A DNA stretch of 19,179 bases from an uncultured Acidimicrobiales bacterium (GTDB lineage Bacteria; Actinomycetota; Acidimicrobiia; Acidimicrobiales; SZUA-35): contig CALLIQ010000068.1 of NCBI GenBank assembly GCA_938008925.1, forward strand, positions 1 to 19,179, in the 5' to 3' direction. Below the pieces are notes generated by a model. It saw only the letters and a list, made by a program, of their open reading frames with translations, was not told the DNA's origin and ran no database searches. The translations under genes and the position numbers were made by a program. Shown in pieces: positions 6,446 through 13,597 of the stretch (within the stretch, counting starts at the first letter, position 1; each line of letters starts with the position of its first letter).

Positions 6446-7399
6446 TCAGTGAGCGGCTGCGGCCTTCTCGTCGTTCGAACCGATCGGCAGTTTCTCGACG
6501 ATGAACACGACGATGCTGCCGACGACGAAGCCGACGACGGCCGAAAGTGCCGTGTTGACGAGCCATCCGAGAAGGCCGCCGACTCCGCCGACGTCCTTCA
6601 CGGACTCTTCGAGGTCGTGAACGATGTCGTAGAGCAGGTCCCACCCGAGTTCGTGGAAGCCGATGATGAGGATGTGGCCACCGACCCACAACATGGCGGC
6701 CGTGCCGATGATCGACAGCCACTTGAGCAGGAGCGGCATCGCCGCGACCAGTGAGCGACCGAGGCGCTGGGATGATTCGTCGTCTCGACTGGCGAGCGAC
6801 AAGCCGATGTCGTCCATCTTCACGATGAGTGCGACGACGCCGTAGACCACGACGGTGATGAACAGAGCGACGACGACGAGAATGATGGCTCGCTGGACGA
6901 AGCCCTCGTCGAGCACCTCTTTCAGCGCGATCACCATGATCTCGGCAGAGAGAATGAAGTCGGTCCTGACCGCTCCGGCGATCGTCGCCTTCTCGGCTTC
7001 CGGCCCCTTCATGACAACGGGCACATCGTGATCGTGATCGTCACCCTTGATCTTGTGAATGATCTTGTGCGCGCCCTCGAAGCAGAGGAACGTTCCGCCG
7101 GCCATGAGGATGATCTCGACCAGCAACGGGGCGACTGCGCTCAGCAACAAGGCCGCTGGCAGGATGAACAGCAACTTGTTGCGCAGCGAGCCCGTTGCGA
7201 TCTGCTTGATGATGGGCAGTTCGCGGTCGGCGGCGAGACCCTGCACGTAGGCAGGCGTCACGGCGGCATCGTCCACGACCACGCCGGCAGCCTTGGCACT
7301 GGCCCGGCCTGCGGCGACCCCGACATCGTCGATCGAGGCCGCCGCCAGCTTCGCCAGCGCAGCAATGTCGTCGAGCAATCCGACCAGACCACCAGCCAT
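6446..7399 (-). CDS. DUF808/YedI family inner-membrane protein
   Basis: 317 residues of the DUF808 (YedI) family. It begins MAGGLVGLLDDIAALAKLAAASIDDVGVAAGRASAKAAGVVVDDAAVTPAYVQG and continues LPIIKQIATGSLRNKLLFILPAALLLSAVAPLLVEIILMAGGTFLCFEGAHKI, the family's most conserved half. At least four long hydrophobic segments are visible (about residues 70-103, 169-192, 218-243, 273-300), so it should be a multi-pass membrane protein. The linker after the second segment is HDHD-rich and could bind a metal, but no function is established for the family. ATG at 7399 matches the family start; the open frame runs back to 7555 without conserved sequence. It is divergent from the SRPBCC genes across a palindrome-rich region. 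Confidence 0.9.
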   Translation of the reverse strand: MAGGLVGLLDDIAALAKLAAASIDDVGVAAGRASAKAAGVVVDDAAVTPAYVQGLAADRELPIIKQIATGSLRNKLLFILPAALLLSAVAPLLVEIILMAGGTFLCFEGAHKIIHKIKGDDHDHDVPVVMKGPEAEKATIAGAVRTDFILSAEIMVIALKEVLDEGFVQRAIILVVVALFITVVVYGVVALIVKMDDIGLSLASRDDESSQRLGRSLVAAMPLLLKWLSIIGTAAMLWVGGHILIIGFHELGWDLLYDIVHDLEESVKDVGGVGGLLGWLVNTALSAVVGFVVGSIVVFIVEKLPIGSNDEKAAAAH

Positions 7400-7431
7400 C
7401 GCACATCCGTCCCGAAATCGAGTGAAGGAGC

Positions 7432-7437
7432 AGGATA
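7432..7437 (-). promoter_or_regulatory. Putative -10 element (TATCCT) for the DUF808 gene
   Basis: TATCCT on the minus strand (7437 to 7432) fits TANNNT, 32 bases upstream of the ATG at 7399. The palindromes at 7484-7562 lie further upstream, where a regulator could act on either divergent gene. Confidence 0.3.
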
Positions 7438-7483
7438 TGGGGACGAGCGGGACGGTGCAGTGATTGCGCGGCCGGGAGCCATG

Positions 7484-7535
7484 CCCCGCGAACCCGATGG
7501 ACGTGACCACGATCACCTGCATCGGGTTCGCCGGG
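7484..7535. promoter_or_regulatory. Large imperfect palindrome in the DUF808/SRPBCC divergent region
   Basis: GCGAACCCGATG (7488-7499) and CATCGGGTTCGC (7520-7531) are perfect 12-bp reverse complements around a 20-base spacer. Symmetry continues inward (GTGA 7503-7506 with TCAC 7513-7516) and, past one mismatch, outward (CCC 7484-7486 with GGG 7533-7535), all centred at 7509/7510. It lies upstream of both divergent starts, so an operator or a cruciform/RNA hairpin are both possible. Confidence 0.55.
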
Positions 7536-7550
7536 ACCGGCCGAGAGTGT

Positions 7551-7562
7551 GACAACGTTGTC
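7551..7562. promoter_or_regulatory. Perfect 12-bp palindrome just before the SRPBCC start
   Basis: GACAACGTTGTC is fully self-complementary and ends one base before ATG 7564. A dyad this compact is typical of sites bound by small dimeric repressors, but no regulator gene is adjacent. If the upstream GTG (7549) is the true start, the site would lie inside the coding sequence. Confidence 0.4.
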
Positions 7563-7563
7563 G

Positions 7564-8052
7564 ATGGCCGCGATCGACTTCACCGTCACCCACCACTTCG
7601 ATGCACCCGCTCGGGTCGTGTGGGACGAGATGCTCGATTGGCCGGCCCACGGCGAGTGGATTCCCGCCACCCGGGTCGAGGTCGACCCCGGCGATCCTCG
7701 AGCGGTCGGGACGACGCTCACGGGCTACACGGGCTACGGACCGCTCACGCTCGTCGACCGGATGGAGATCACCGAGCTTCGCTGGGACGACGGCGCCACC
7801 GAAGCAGAGGCCGCCGGTTACTGCGAAGTCGAGAAGCACGGCCCCGTGCTGCGGGGTCAGGCCGGGTTCGATGTCATCGCCGAGCGAGGCGGGTGCCGGG
7901 TCGAATGGTTCGAGCGGGTCACCGTGCCGTACCTGCCCGGCCTGCTCGCTCCGATCGTCTCCAAGCTCAGCGCCCAGGGGTTCGCGTTCGGCATGAAGCG
8001 ACTGGCGAAGGTGATCGCAGCAAAGGCCGACGCCGCCGTCCAGGCCGGCTGA
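7564..8052 (+). CDS. SRPBCC family protein (START/polyketide cyclase-like)
   Basis: 162 residues. The start IDFTVTHHFDAPARVVWDEMLDWPAHGEWIPATRVEV is a standard SRPBCC (Bet v1/START-like) opening: strand, 'aPa..VW..l.D...h..W.P', then beta-rich sequence (RAVGTTLTGY, LTLVDRMEITEL, YCEVEKHGPVLRGQAGFDVIAERGGCRVEWFERV) and a long C-terminal helix (FAFGMKRLAKVIAAKADAAV). The fold encloses a hydrophobic pocket for lipids or aromatic compounds; no catalytic residues can be assigned. ATG at 7564 is preferred, but GTG at 7549 (same frame, five residues longer) cannot be excluded. A second SRPBCC gene follows 45 bases downstream, so they are likely cotranscribed. Confidence 0.8.
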   Translation: MAAIDFTVTHHFDAPARVVWDEMLDWPAHGEWIPATRVEVDPGDPRAVGTTLTGYTGYGPLTLVDRMEITELRWDDGATEAEAAGYCEVEKHGPVLRGQAGFDVIAERGGCRVEWFERVTVPYLPGLLAPIVSKLSAQGFAFGMKRLAKVIAAKADAAVQAG

Positions 8053-8097
8053 TCCAACACCGGCGCAACGATCGCTGCGGCGACACGGAGCGAGCCG

Positions 8098-8697
8098 ATG
8101 ATCGATTTCCGCGATTGGGGCGCCACCGAGGCCGAGGTTCGTTCATCGATCGCGGGAGACGAACTGATCGACGGGCCGGGTGTCGAACAGGGCACCCGTT
8201 CGATCGACATCACCGCCGAACCAGCGATCGTCTTCGACTTCCTCGCCCAGATGGGCTTCGGTCGGGCCGGTTGGTACTCCTACGACCTGCTCGACAACCT
8301 CGGCCGGACGAGCGCCAGGACCATCAATCCGGAGTGGGTCGTCTCCGAGGCGGGAGCATCCGTTCCGGGCGGACCGATTCGGTTCGTCGCCGCAGTGGTC
8401 GAACGGCCAAGCGCCTACGCCCTGCAGGTCCCGACTCGCCGTATCGGCCTGCACACGATCGACTTCACGCTCGCCTACCGACTCGACCCGGTCGGCGACG
8501 GAACCCGGCTCGTCTCGAGGGCCAGGATCCGCATCGACGGCCCGCTCGGCGGTCCGGCCACCACCGCGCTCGTGCTCGGGGACGGCGCGATGGTGCGACG
8601 TCAGCTGCTCGGACTGCGAGAACGATGCGAGTCCCTCGTCGAGATCAGCCGCTCGGATCCGTCATTGGGAGATCGGAATCCACCGTCCACTCCATGA
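8098..8697 (+). CDS. SRPBCC-like protein, second of a tandem pair
   Basis: 199 residues. After a 30-residue leader it has RSIDITAEPAIVFDFLAQMGFGRAGWYSYDLLDNLGR, a pattern seen in SRPBCC proteins that resemble polyketide cyclase/dehydrase members ('i.a.p..Vf.fl..mg..raGWYsYD.ldn'). It continues with beta strands (GPIRFVAAVVERPSAYALQV, TIDFTLAYRLDPVGDGTRLVSRARIRID) and a C-terminal helix (MVRRQLLGLRERCESLVEI). Soluble, presumably cytoplasmic, ligand unknown. GGAG at 8087 region precedes ATG 8098 by several bases. Not a recent duplicate of its upstream neighbour; the two share fold but little sequence. Its last 53 bases overlap the convergent sulfurtransferase gene. Confidence 0.72.
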   Translation: MIDFRDWGATEAEVRSSIAGDELIDGPGVEQGTRSIDITAEPAIVFDFLAQMGFGRAGWYSYDLLDNLGRTSARTINPEWVVSEAGASVPGGPIRFVAAVVERPSAYALQVPTRRIGLHTIDFTLAYRLDPVGDGTRLVSRARIRIDGPLGGPATTALVLGDGAMVRRQLLGLRERCESLVEISRSDPSLGDRNPPSTP

Positions 8698-9583
8698 GAC
8701 TCCCGTCGTAGACCGACACGTCAGTCTTGGCGAACAGCGCCAGCGCGAACGCATCGACGGTGGCCGCGATCGCACCGCCGCAATACGTGATCACCGGACG
8801 GTCGCCGAGGAGGCCCGTCTCTGTCAGGTGCGCTCGCATTGCTTCGGCATCCACGAACCCCGCTGTCTCGGTCTCGATGAGCGATCGAAACGGCACGTTG
8901 ATCGCGCCCGTGATGTGCCCGGAGCGCGGGCCATAGGCCGTCCCGGTTCCGTCGAAGCTGTCCTCGGTCAACGCATCCACCAAGCACACCGGGGCCGCCG
9001 GGCCGTCCTGTGCGATGCCCTCGACGGCGGCGACGACATCGGCCTTCGTCGCCAGCGCCGACGAGCGACCGTCGACGACCCACCCCGGTGACGGTATGGC
9101 TGGCGCTGGCTCTGCTTCCGGCCGGCGGTCCGGCGATGAAGCGACGGGTCGCCCCTCGGCCTCCCAGCGCTCGAGGCCTCCCTGCAGGATCGCGCAGTCG
9201 ACGCCGGAGTGATGAAGCGTCCACCACGCCCGCGTGCACCACATCGTGCCAGCGTCGATACCCGGCCGCGGCGTGCGCCCGACGAGTATGACTCGGTCGC
9301 CCTCGCTGACCCCGGCCGCGGCGAGCGACGCGGCGACGCGGTCCGGCGATGGCCACGTCCATGGCAATGCAGCATCCGGGTCGGACAAGACCCCCTTGCC
9401 AGAGGACACGTCGAAGAAGACCGACCCGGGGATGTGTGCGGGGGCGAAGTGATCGGCCTCCGCGACGTTCTCGAGCGAGCTGGTCAGCTTGGCGGTGACG
9501 TCGAGCACGCGGACCGCCGGGTCGTCCAAGTGTTCGGCCAGCCAGTCGGTCGAGACCAGGTACTGCGGGTTGGAAAAGGCCAT
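8645..9583 (-). CDS. Sulfurtransferase, two rhodanese domains (TST/MST type)
   Basis: 312 residues with two rhodanese domains, the size of thiosulfate/3-mercaptopyruvate sulfurtransferases. The N-terminal, non-catalytic domain (about 8-150) opens LVSTDWLAEHLDDPAVRVLDV and has HIPGSVFFDVS and WWTLHHSGVDCAILQGGLERWEAEGRPV. The C-terminal domain (about 178-305) has SGHITGAINVPF and the active loop VITYCGGAIAA, placing the catalytic cysteine at residue 268. The loop reads CGGAIA rather than the CGSGVT-like sequence of typical MSTs, so sulfur donor is uncertain. Expected to move a sulfane sulfur through a Cys persulfide, in the cytoplasm. ATG at 9583 sits 6 bases after a TAGGGT -10. It lies 38 bases downstream of the NmrA-like gene, with a hairpin between them. 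Confidence 0.9.
   Translation of the reverse strand: MAFSNPQYLVSTDWLAEHLDDPAVRVLDVTAKLTSSLENVAEADHFAPAHIPGSVFFDVSSGKGVLSDPDAALPWTWPSPDRVAASLAAAGVSEGDRVILVGRTPRPGIDAGTMWCTRAWWTLHHSGVDCAILQGGLERWEAEGRPVASSPDRRPEAEPAPAIPSPGWVVDGRSSALATKADVVAAVEGIAQDGPAAPVCLVDALTEDSFDGTGTAYGPRSGHITGAINVPFRSLIETETAGFVDAEAMRAHLTETGLLGDRPVITYCGGAIAATVDAFALALFAKTDVSVYDGSLMEWTVDSDLPMTDPSG
8655..8681. terminator. Bulged hairpin within a convergent gene overlap
   Basis: GGATCCG (8655-8661) pairs with CGGAATCC (8674-8681) leaving one unpaired base, between the stop of the sulfurtransferase (8645) and the stop of the second SRPBCC gene (8697). It is therefore coding in both genes and could end transcription both ways. 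No T-tract is seen. Confidence 0.25.
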
Positions 9584-9589
9584 GAGCCG

Positions 9590-9595
9590 ACCCTA
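9590..9595 (-). promoter_or_regulatory. Putative leaderless -10 (TAGGGT) for the sulfurtransferase
   Basis: On the minus strand the order is TAGGGT, six bases CGGCTC, then ATG at 9583, with no Shine-Dalgarno. This predicts transcription starting at or next to the A of ATG. The identical TAGGGT-N6-ATG layout precedes the methyltransferase at 16842. Confidence 0.5.
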
Positions 9596-9607
9596 GATGC
9601 CGGCTCG

Positions 9608-9637
9608 GTCGGACTCCCGGTCTAGTCGGAGTCCGGC
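9608..9637 (-). terminator. Hairpin enclosing the stop codon of the NmrA-like gene
   Basis: CGGACTCC (9610-9617) and GGAGTCCG (9628-9635) form a perfect 8-bp stem, extendable by one G-T and one G-C pair, around a 10-base loop that holds the gene's TAG (9622-9624). It sits just upstream of the sulfurtransferase promoter, so a terminator between the two co-oriented genes is plausible. Confidence 0.5.
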
Positions 9638-10617
9638 GACGCCTGAACGGCAGCGGCGTCCTTCATCGCGTCGGTGCCCTTCTTCCAGAGATTGCCCTGC
9701 CACAACTCTTCGAGACCCGTTTCGCCGCTGACGCCGGGCGTGGCGAGGTAGTCGGCATACGACGTCGGCTTGTGCCCAGTGATGTTGTAGAAGTCCGGGC
9801 TGCAACGGCAGTAGAAGCCGTTCGACAGGTACTCGAAGAACTCGGCCCTGGTCGAGCCGAAGTCCTCTTCGAACTGTTCCATCGACTGCGGCCGGTACTC
9901 GATGGTCTTCCCCATCGCGGCACCCAGATCGGCGGCGATCTCCGCCATCGTCTGAGGCTCGGGCCCGGTGATGTCGTAGAACTTGTCGCCGTGGCGCTCA
10001 GCGCCCTCGACGAGGACGACGGCGGCAGCCTCTGCGATGTCGCGCGTTGCGACGAAGGAGTTGCGGGCGGAGCCGAGCGGGTTCGAGAACCACCCCTCGG
10101 TCTCGATCGTCTCGCAGTCGGTCTTCAGCAGATGATTCATGAAGAAGTTGTTGCGCAGCACCGTGACGGTGAGCCCAGCTTCGATGAGCGCCCGCTCACC
10201 CCACCAGTAGTGCTGCAACATGAGGGGAATCCCGGCGCCGGCCCGCGAGGCGTGCTTGTCGGCGTCGTATGAGGCCGTGTTCGTGTCGGCGCCCATGCAA
10301 CTCACCCGAACGACGTGATCGATCTCGTCGGAGCGACGACCGAGCTCGGCACTGAAGGCGAGGTGTCCCTCGAGCATCGGGTCGAGGGAGGCGGAGTACA
10401 CCGACGACACGCCCTCGAGCGCAGCAGCCCAGGTCGATTCGTCGTTCAGGTCGAAGTGCACCACCTCGTCGGCACCGAGCTCGCGCAACGTGGCCTCGTT
10501 GCCGTCGCTGTAGGTGCACGCCCGCACCGTGAACTCGTCGCTGGCGCCGAGGCGAGCCACCAACTCCTTGCCGATCCGCCCGGTGGCGGACGTGATGAGA
10601 ACGACCGGTTTCGACAT
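9622..10617 (-). CDS. NmrA-like NAD(P)-binding protein
   Basis: 331 residues of the atypical short-chain dehydrogenase group (NmrA/QorB-like). MSKPVVLITSATGRIGKELVARL holds the dinucleotide-binding strand and TGxxGxxG-type turn; LGADEVVHFDLNDESTW, HVVRVSCMGADTNT, TVLRNNFFMNHLL, FVATRDIAEAAAVVLVEGAERHGDKFYDITGPEPQTMAEIAADL and NITGHKPTSYADYL are standard family blocks. The usual Tyr-x-x-x-Lys catalytic pair is not obvious, as in many NmrA-like proteins that sense redox state or reduce quinones/azo compounds. A cysteine pair (YCRC) lies before the last block. ATG at 10617 is chosen over the in-frame GTG at 10629 because GGAG stands 6 bases before it. Cytoplasmic; substrate unknown. Confidence 0.88.
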   Translation of the reverse strand: MSKPVVLITSATGRIGKELVARLGASDEFTVRACTYSDGNEATLRELGADEVVHFDLNDESTWAAALEGVSSVYSASLDPMLEGHLAFSAELGRRSDEIDHVVRVSCMGADTNTASYDADKHASRAGAGIPLMLQHYWWGERALIEAGLTVTVLRNNFFMNHLLKTDCETIETEGWFSNPLGSARNSFVATRDIAEAAAVVLVEGAERHGDKFYDITGPEPQTMAEIAADLGAAMGKTIEYRPQSMEQFEEDFGSTRAEFFEYLSNGFYCRCSPDFYNITGHKPTSYADYLATPGVSGETGLEELWQGNLWKKGTDAMKDAAAVQASPDSD

Positions 10618-10623
10618 GTCTGA

Positions 10624-10627
10624 CTCC
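10624..10627 (-). promoter_or_regulatory. Ribosome binding site fixing the NmrA-like start
   Basis: GGAG on the minus strand, 6 bases before ATG 10617. It lies downstream of, and overlaps, the alternative GTG at 10629, making the shorter protein more likely. Confidence 0.55.
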
Positions 10628-10663
10628 ACGACTCGAGCGGGGTACGCAGCCGTCCCCAGGGAC

Positions 10664-10681
10664 GAGCGAACCTAGTCGCTC
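10664..10681. promoter_or_regulatory. Inverted repeat over the putative NmrA-like -10
   Basis: GAGCGA (10664-10669), spacer ACCTAG, TCGCTC (10676-10681): 6-bp perfect arms with a 6-base spacer in the divergent region before the NmrA-like gene and the GGDEF-EAL gene. Read on the minus strand it contains TAGGTT (10674 to 10669), a TANNNT -10 for the NmrA-like gene with a leader of roughly 45 bases. The layout (arms around a 6-base spacer, overlapping a -10) resembles the dyad at 19072-19095. The rest of the region (10682-10813) shows no further clear element beyond a short imperfect repeat AGGATCC/GAATCCT near 10744-10759. Confidence 0.35.
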
Positions 10682-10813
10682 CGGCCGACGGGACGAGCGC
10701 TCTTGGCCGCCGCGACACCTCTCGTAGTCAGTTTGTGCAGTCAGGATCCAAGAATCCTCTAGATCAAGGGGTTTGTGCCGATTGAGCAGCGGGCTCCTCC
10801 TCGAAGGCACTGG

Positions 10814-13597
10814 ATGATCGCTGCGCTCCAATCGGTTCTCGCCGCCGTACCCCACGTCACCGTTCGTGACGGGGTGATCAGCACCGTTGCCGACGCGCTC
10901 GCAACCGAGCTCGGCCTCGACTGCGCTGGCCTCATCGGCGAGCGGCTCGATGCCATCGGAACCCAGCTCGGTGATGAGCCGATCGTCGGCGTTCTGGACG
11001 AGCCCGCCGATGACCGCAGCGTCTCGAGCGTTCGGATGCGACTCAACCAGGAGTTCGACGACCGCCCGGTGGAGCTGCGGCATCTTGGCGTCATCGACGG
11101 CGCCATCGTCGTCGAGGTTCGATCGCTCGCCGTCGAGTTCCGGCTCGAGTCACTGCTGCGCCGCTCCTCGACCGGACACATGCTGCTCAGCCCCGACATC
11201 GAGCTGATCTGGTCGATGACGAACAACGATCTGGCCTCGGTCTTCCCCGGCGACGATCCGACGAGCTGGATCGCGCTCATGGACCCCGATGACATGACGA
11301 CGCTCGGCAAGGCCATCGCGTCGGTCGGCGCCAACCCGAACAAACGGATGCAGGTGCGGCACCGACTGAATGCCGACCGCACCTACACGATCGTCGATGA
11401 CATCGAGTCGGCCCTGCACGACCCCGATCTGCGATGCGTCCTCGTTCGTAGTCAGCTCGAGGATTCCATCGTCGAGCAGCAAGCCAGCCACGGCGGAGAC
11501 ACGTCCGACGATTCTGAACGGGTTGCGCCCTTCGCCGGCATCGCCGTGAGCGATCACATGCCCGTCGGCGTGATCATGGCGAGCAGCGACGGGGTGCTGC
11601 TCCACCGCAACGCCGCGGCGGCCGAACTCATCGGGGCACGGTCGGGCCTCGCTCTCGTCCCAGGAGACGACGACGTGTGGCTGCTCAGCCGTCTCGGCCA
11701 AGCAGACGCCGCCCACTACACCGCCACCTTCGCCGCCGCAGCAGCGGGCCGACGAGGTCACTGCACCATCGCGTCGCCGGTTTCGGCCCAGCGTCACCTG
11801 CGCGTGTCGATCGCGCCCGCTGCCGCCTCCACCGTCGTCCTGGTCGTCGAGGACGTCACCGAGCTGGCCGAGACCGAACGGGCGCTCCGAGCCTCCAACC
11901 GCCTCCTGGAAGCGCTCGACTCTCACTCGGAAGAGCTCGTGTTGGTCTTCGACGCGCTCGGCCGCGATCGCTACACGAGCTCGTCGGTCGACCGGCACCT
12001 CGGCGAGGGAACCGAACTGAGCCATGCCGAGCAGATCATCGATTTCGTCCACCCAGACGACCAGCACCTGGTGACCGATCTCTACCGTCGGGTCCGGGGC
12101 AACCCCGCTGGGTCCGACGGCATCGACATCCGAGTGCTCGCCGATCCGAGCGATCAATCCGGGCGATGGCACCACGGCACGATGACCAATCTCCTCGACG
12201 ACGCCGACATCCAAGGCCTCGTCGTGACCTTCCGCGACGTGCATGAACGTCACCTGGCCGACCGGGAGCTGCGGTTCCAGGCGACGCACGATCCCCTCAC
12301 GACGCTGCCGGACCGAACAGCACTGCAGACCCGACTGGAAGAGGCGCTGCGAAACGATCCTGACAGTGAGCTCCAGACCGCCCTCGTGTTCTGCGACGTC
12401 GACAACTTCAAGCTCATCAACGACCGAGCCGGTCACAGCGTCGGCGACCAGGTGCTCACCGTGGTCGCCGAACGCTTGCGGTCGACACTTCGGGCGCAAG
12501 ACATCGTCGGGCGCTTCGGTGGTGACGAATTCGTCATCGTCGCTCCCGGCGTGACGAGCGCCGACGAGGCGCGAGCCATGGCGGAACGCATCCATGCCGC
12601 GACGTGTGGCCCCGTGCGATGCGACAACATCGACCTGGACGTGTCGCTGTCGATGGGCGTGGCCGTCTCCTCACCGGAGTGCGACACCGCGGCCGGACTG
12701 CTCCACCAGGCAGACGTCGCGATGTACGAAGCGAAACGTGCTGGACGAAACCGAGTCGAGATCTTCGACCGGGCGCTGTCCGACGACGTCGGCGAGCGCG
12801 AAGTCGCCCAACGTCAACTCGTCGAGGCGATCGAGCGGCGGGAGCTCGAGCTCCACTACCAGCCGGTGGTGCCGACCCGTCCAGGCCTCCAACCGGGCTT
12901 CGAGGGCCTGGCCCGCTGGGTCCACCCGTCCCGCGGCGTGTTGACCGCCGACCAGTTCCTCGGGCTCGCGCAGGAACACGGACTCCTCGAAGACCTCGGC
13001 GACGAGCTCATTCGCCTCGCGTGCGACGATCAGAGCGGATGGACCGAGGCGGAAGGCTTCGTGTCCATCAACCTGTCCCCCACCCAGCTCAGCGGACCCG
13101 ACTCTGCACACTCGTTCCTCGATCGCATGGCCGAGCGCGGCGCAGCGCCCGACCGCCTGGTGGTCGAGCTCACCGAGGTGGCGTTCGCCCAGGGGCCGAC
13201 CGTGCAGGCCAACCTGGAGACGTTCCGAGCGGCGGGAGTCCGGATCTTCCTCGACGACTTCGGCATCGGCTACTCGTCGCTGAGCCAACTGCACCGGTTC
13301 CCCGTCGACGGGATCAAGATCGACGCGACGATCATCAACCCAACGGTCGACGAAAATCTCGTCAGGCTGCTTGTCGGCGTCGCCACGACGCTCGACATCC
13401 GAACCGTCGCCGAAGGCATCGAAACCGCCGAGCAGCTCGAGACGATCACGCGACTCGGCGTCGACTACGCCCAGGGCTTCCATCTCGGGCGCCCCGGCCG
13501 ACAACAGAGCCGACAGCAGAGCCGTCAAGAGAGCCGTCAAGAGAGCCGTCAAGAGAGCCGACAGCAGAAGCAATCGCCCACCATCACAACGAGATGA
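10814..13597 (+). CDS. PAS-GGDEF-EAL protein (bifunctional c-di-GMP enzyme)
   Basis: About 927 residues, soluble. Order: N-terminal region without recognised domain (1-120), three PAS-like domains (about 120-220, 250-355, 366-476), GGDEF domain (490-652), EAL domain (666-892) and a Gln/Ser/Arg-rich repeat tail (896-927). The diguanylate cyclase signature RFGGDEF is intact (569-573), with an RAQD inhibitory-site motif five residues before it. The phosphodiesterase domain keeps its ligands: Glu697 (motif EGL rather than EAL), Asn753 in NLSPTQ, Glu785 in ELTE, Asp-Asp 814-815 in DDFGIGYSSL, Lys835 and AEGIE. So both synthesis and breakdown of c-di-GMP look possible. ATG at 10814 has GAAGG 6 bases upstream; GTG at 10775 (13 residues longer, AAGGGG only 3 bases away) is the alternative. 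The last codon overlaps the next gene (ATGA). Confidence 0.93.
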   Translation: MIAALQSVLAAVPHVTVRDGVISTVADALATELGLDCAGLIGERLDAIGTQLGDEPIVGVLDEPADDRSVSSVRMRLNQEFDDRPVELRHLGVIDGAIVVEVRSLAVEFRLESLLRRSSTGHMLLSPDIELIWSMTNNDLASVFPGDDPTSWIALMDPDDMTTLGKAIASVGANPNKRMQVRHRLNADRTYTIVDDIESALHDPDLRCVLVRSQLEDSIVEQQASHGGDTSDDSERVAPFAGIAVSDHMPVGVIMASSDGVLLHRNAAAAELIGARSGLALVPGDDDVWLLSRLGQADAAHYTATFAAAAAGRRGHCTIASPVSAQRHLRVSIAPAAASTVVLVVEDVTELAETERALRASNRLLEALDSHSEELVLVFDALGRDRYTSSSVDRHLGEGTELSHAEQIIDFVHPDDQHLVTDLYRRVRGNPAGSDGIDIRVLADPSDQSGRWHHGTMTNLLDDADIQGLVVTFRDVHERHLADRELRFQATHDPLTTLPDRTALQTRLEEALRNDPDSELQTALVFCDVDNFKLINDRAGHSVGDQVLTVVAERLRSTLRAQDIVGRFGGDEFVIVAPGVTSADEARAMAERIHAATCGPVRCDNIDLDVSLSMGVAVSSPECDTAAGLLHQADVAMYEAKRAGRNRVEIFDRALSDDVGEREVAQRQLVEAIERRELELHYQPVVPTRPGLQPGFEGLARWVHPSRGVLTADQFLGLAQEHGLLEDLGDELIRLACDDQSGWTEAEGFVSINLSPTQLSGPDSAHSFLDRMAERGAAPDRLVVELTEVAFAQGPTVQANLETFRAAGVRIFLDDFGIGYSSLSQLHRFPVDGIKIDATIINPTVDENLVRLLVGVATTLDIRTVAEGIETAEQLETITRLGVDYAQGFHLGRPGRQQSRQQSRQESRQESRQESRQQKQSPTITTR
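13499..13570 (+). repeat. Six tandem 12-bp units encoding (RQQS/RQES)n
   Basis: Six 12-base units run in frame at the 3' end of the GGDEF-EAL gene: CGACAACAGAGC, CGACAGCAGAGC, three identical CGTCAAGAGAGC (13523-13558) and CGACAGCAGAAG. They encode an Arg-Gln-rich, probably disordered tail. The unit is a multiple of three, so copy-number change would lengthen or shorten the tail without shifting frame. Confidence 0.9.

Noticed and set aside
7400..7555. N-terminal extension of the DUF808 gene
   Set aside because: The extra sequence crosses the palindrome region and is unlike DUF808 proteins, which start at MAGG-like sequence.
11150..12595. 481-codon antisense open frame inside the GGDEF-EAL gene
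   Set aside because: The plus-strand frame has unmistakable PAS, GGDEF and EAL motifs. The antisense product is Val/Glu/Arg-rich with no family features, a usual by-product of high-GC codon bias.
13499..13570. Tandem repeats considered as a CRISPR array
   Set aside because: Units are 12 bases, directly adjacent without spacers and in coding frame; no cas genes are present.
12604..13593. Upstream extension of the DUF2236 frame (open from 12604)
   Set aside because: The extension overlaps the EAL domain in another frame and is an arginine/proline-rich shadow. The ATGA overlap at 13594 and the start of DUF2236-like sequence fix the real start.
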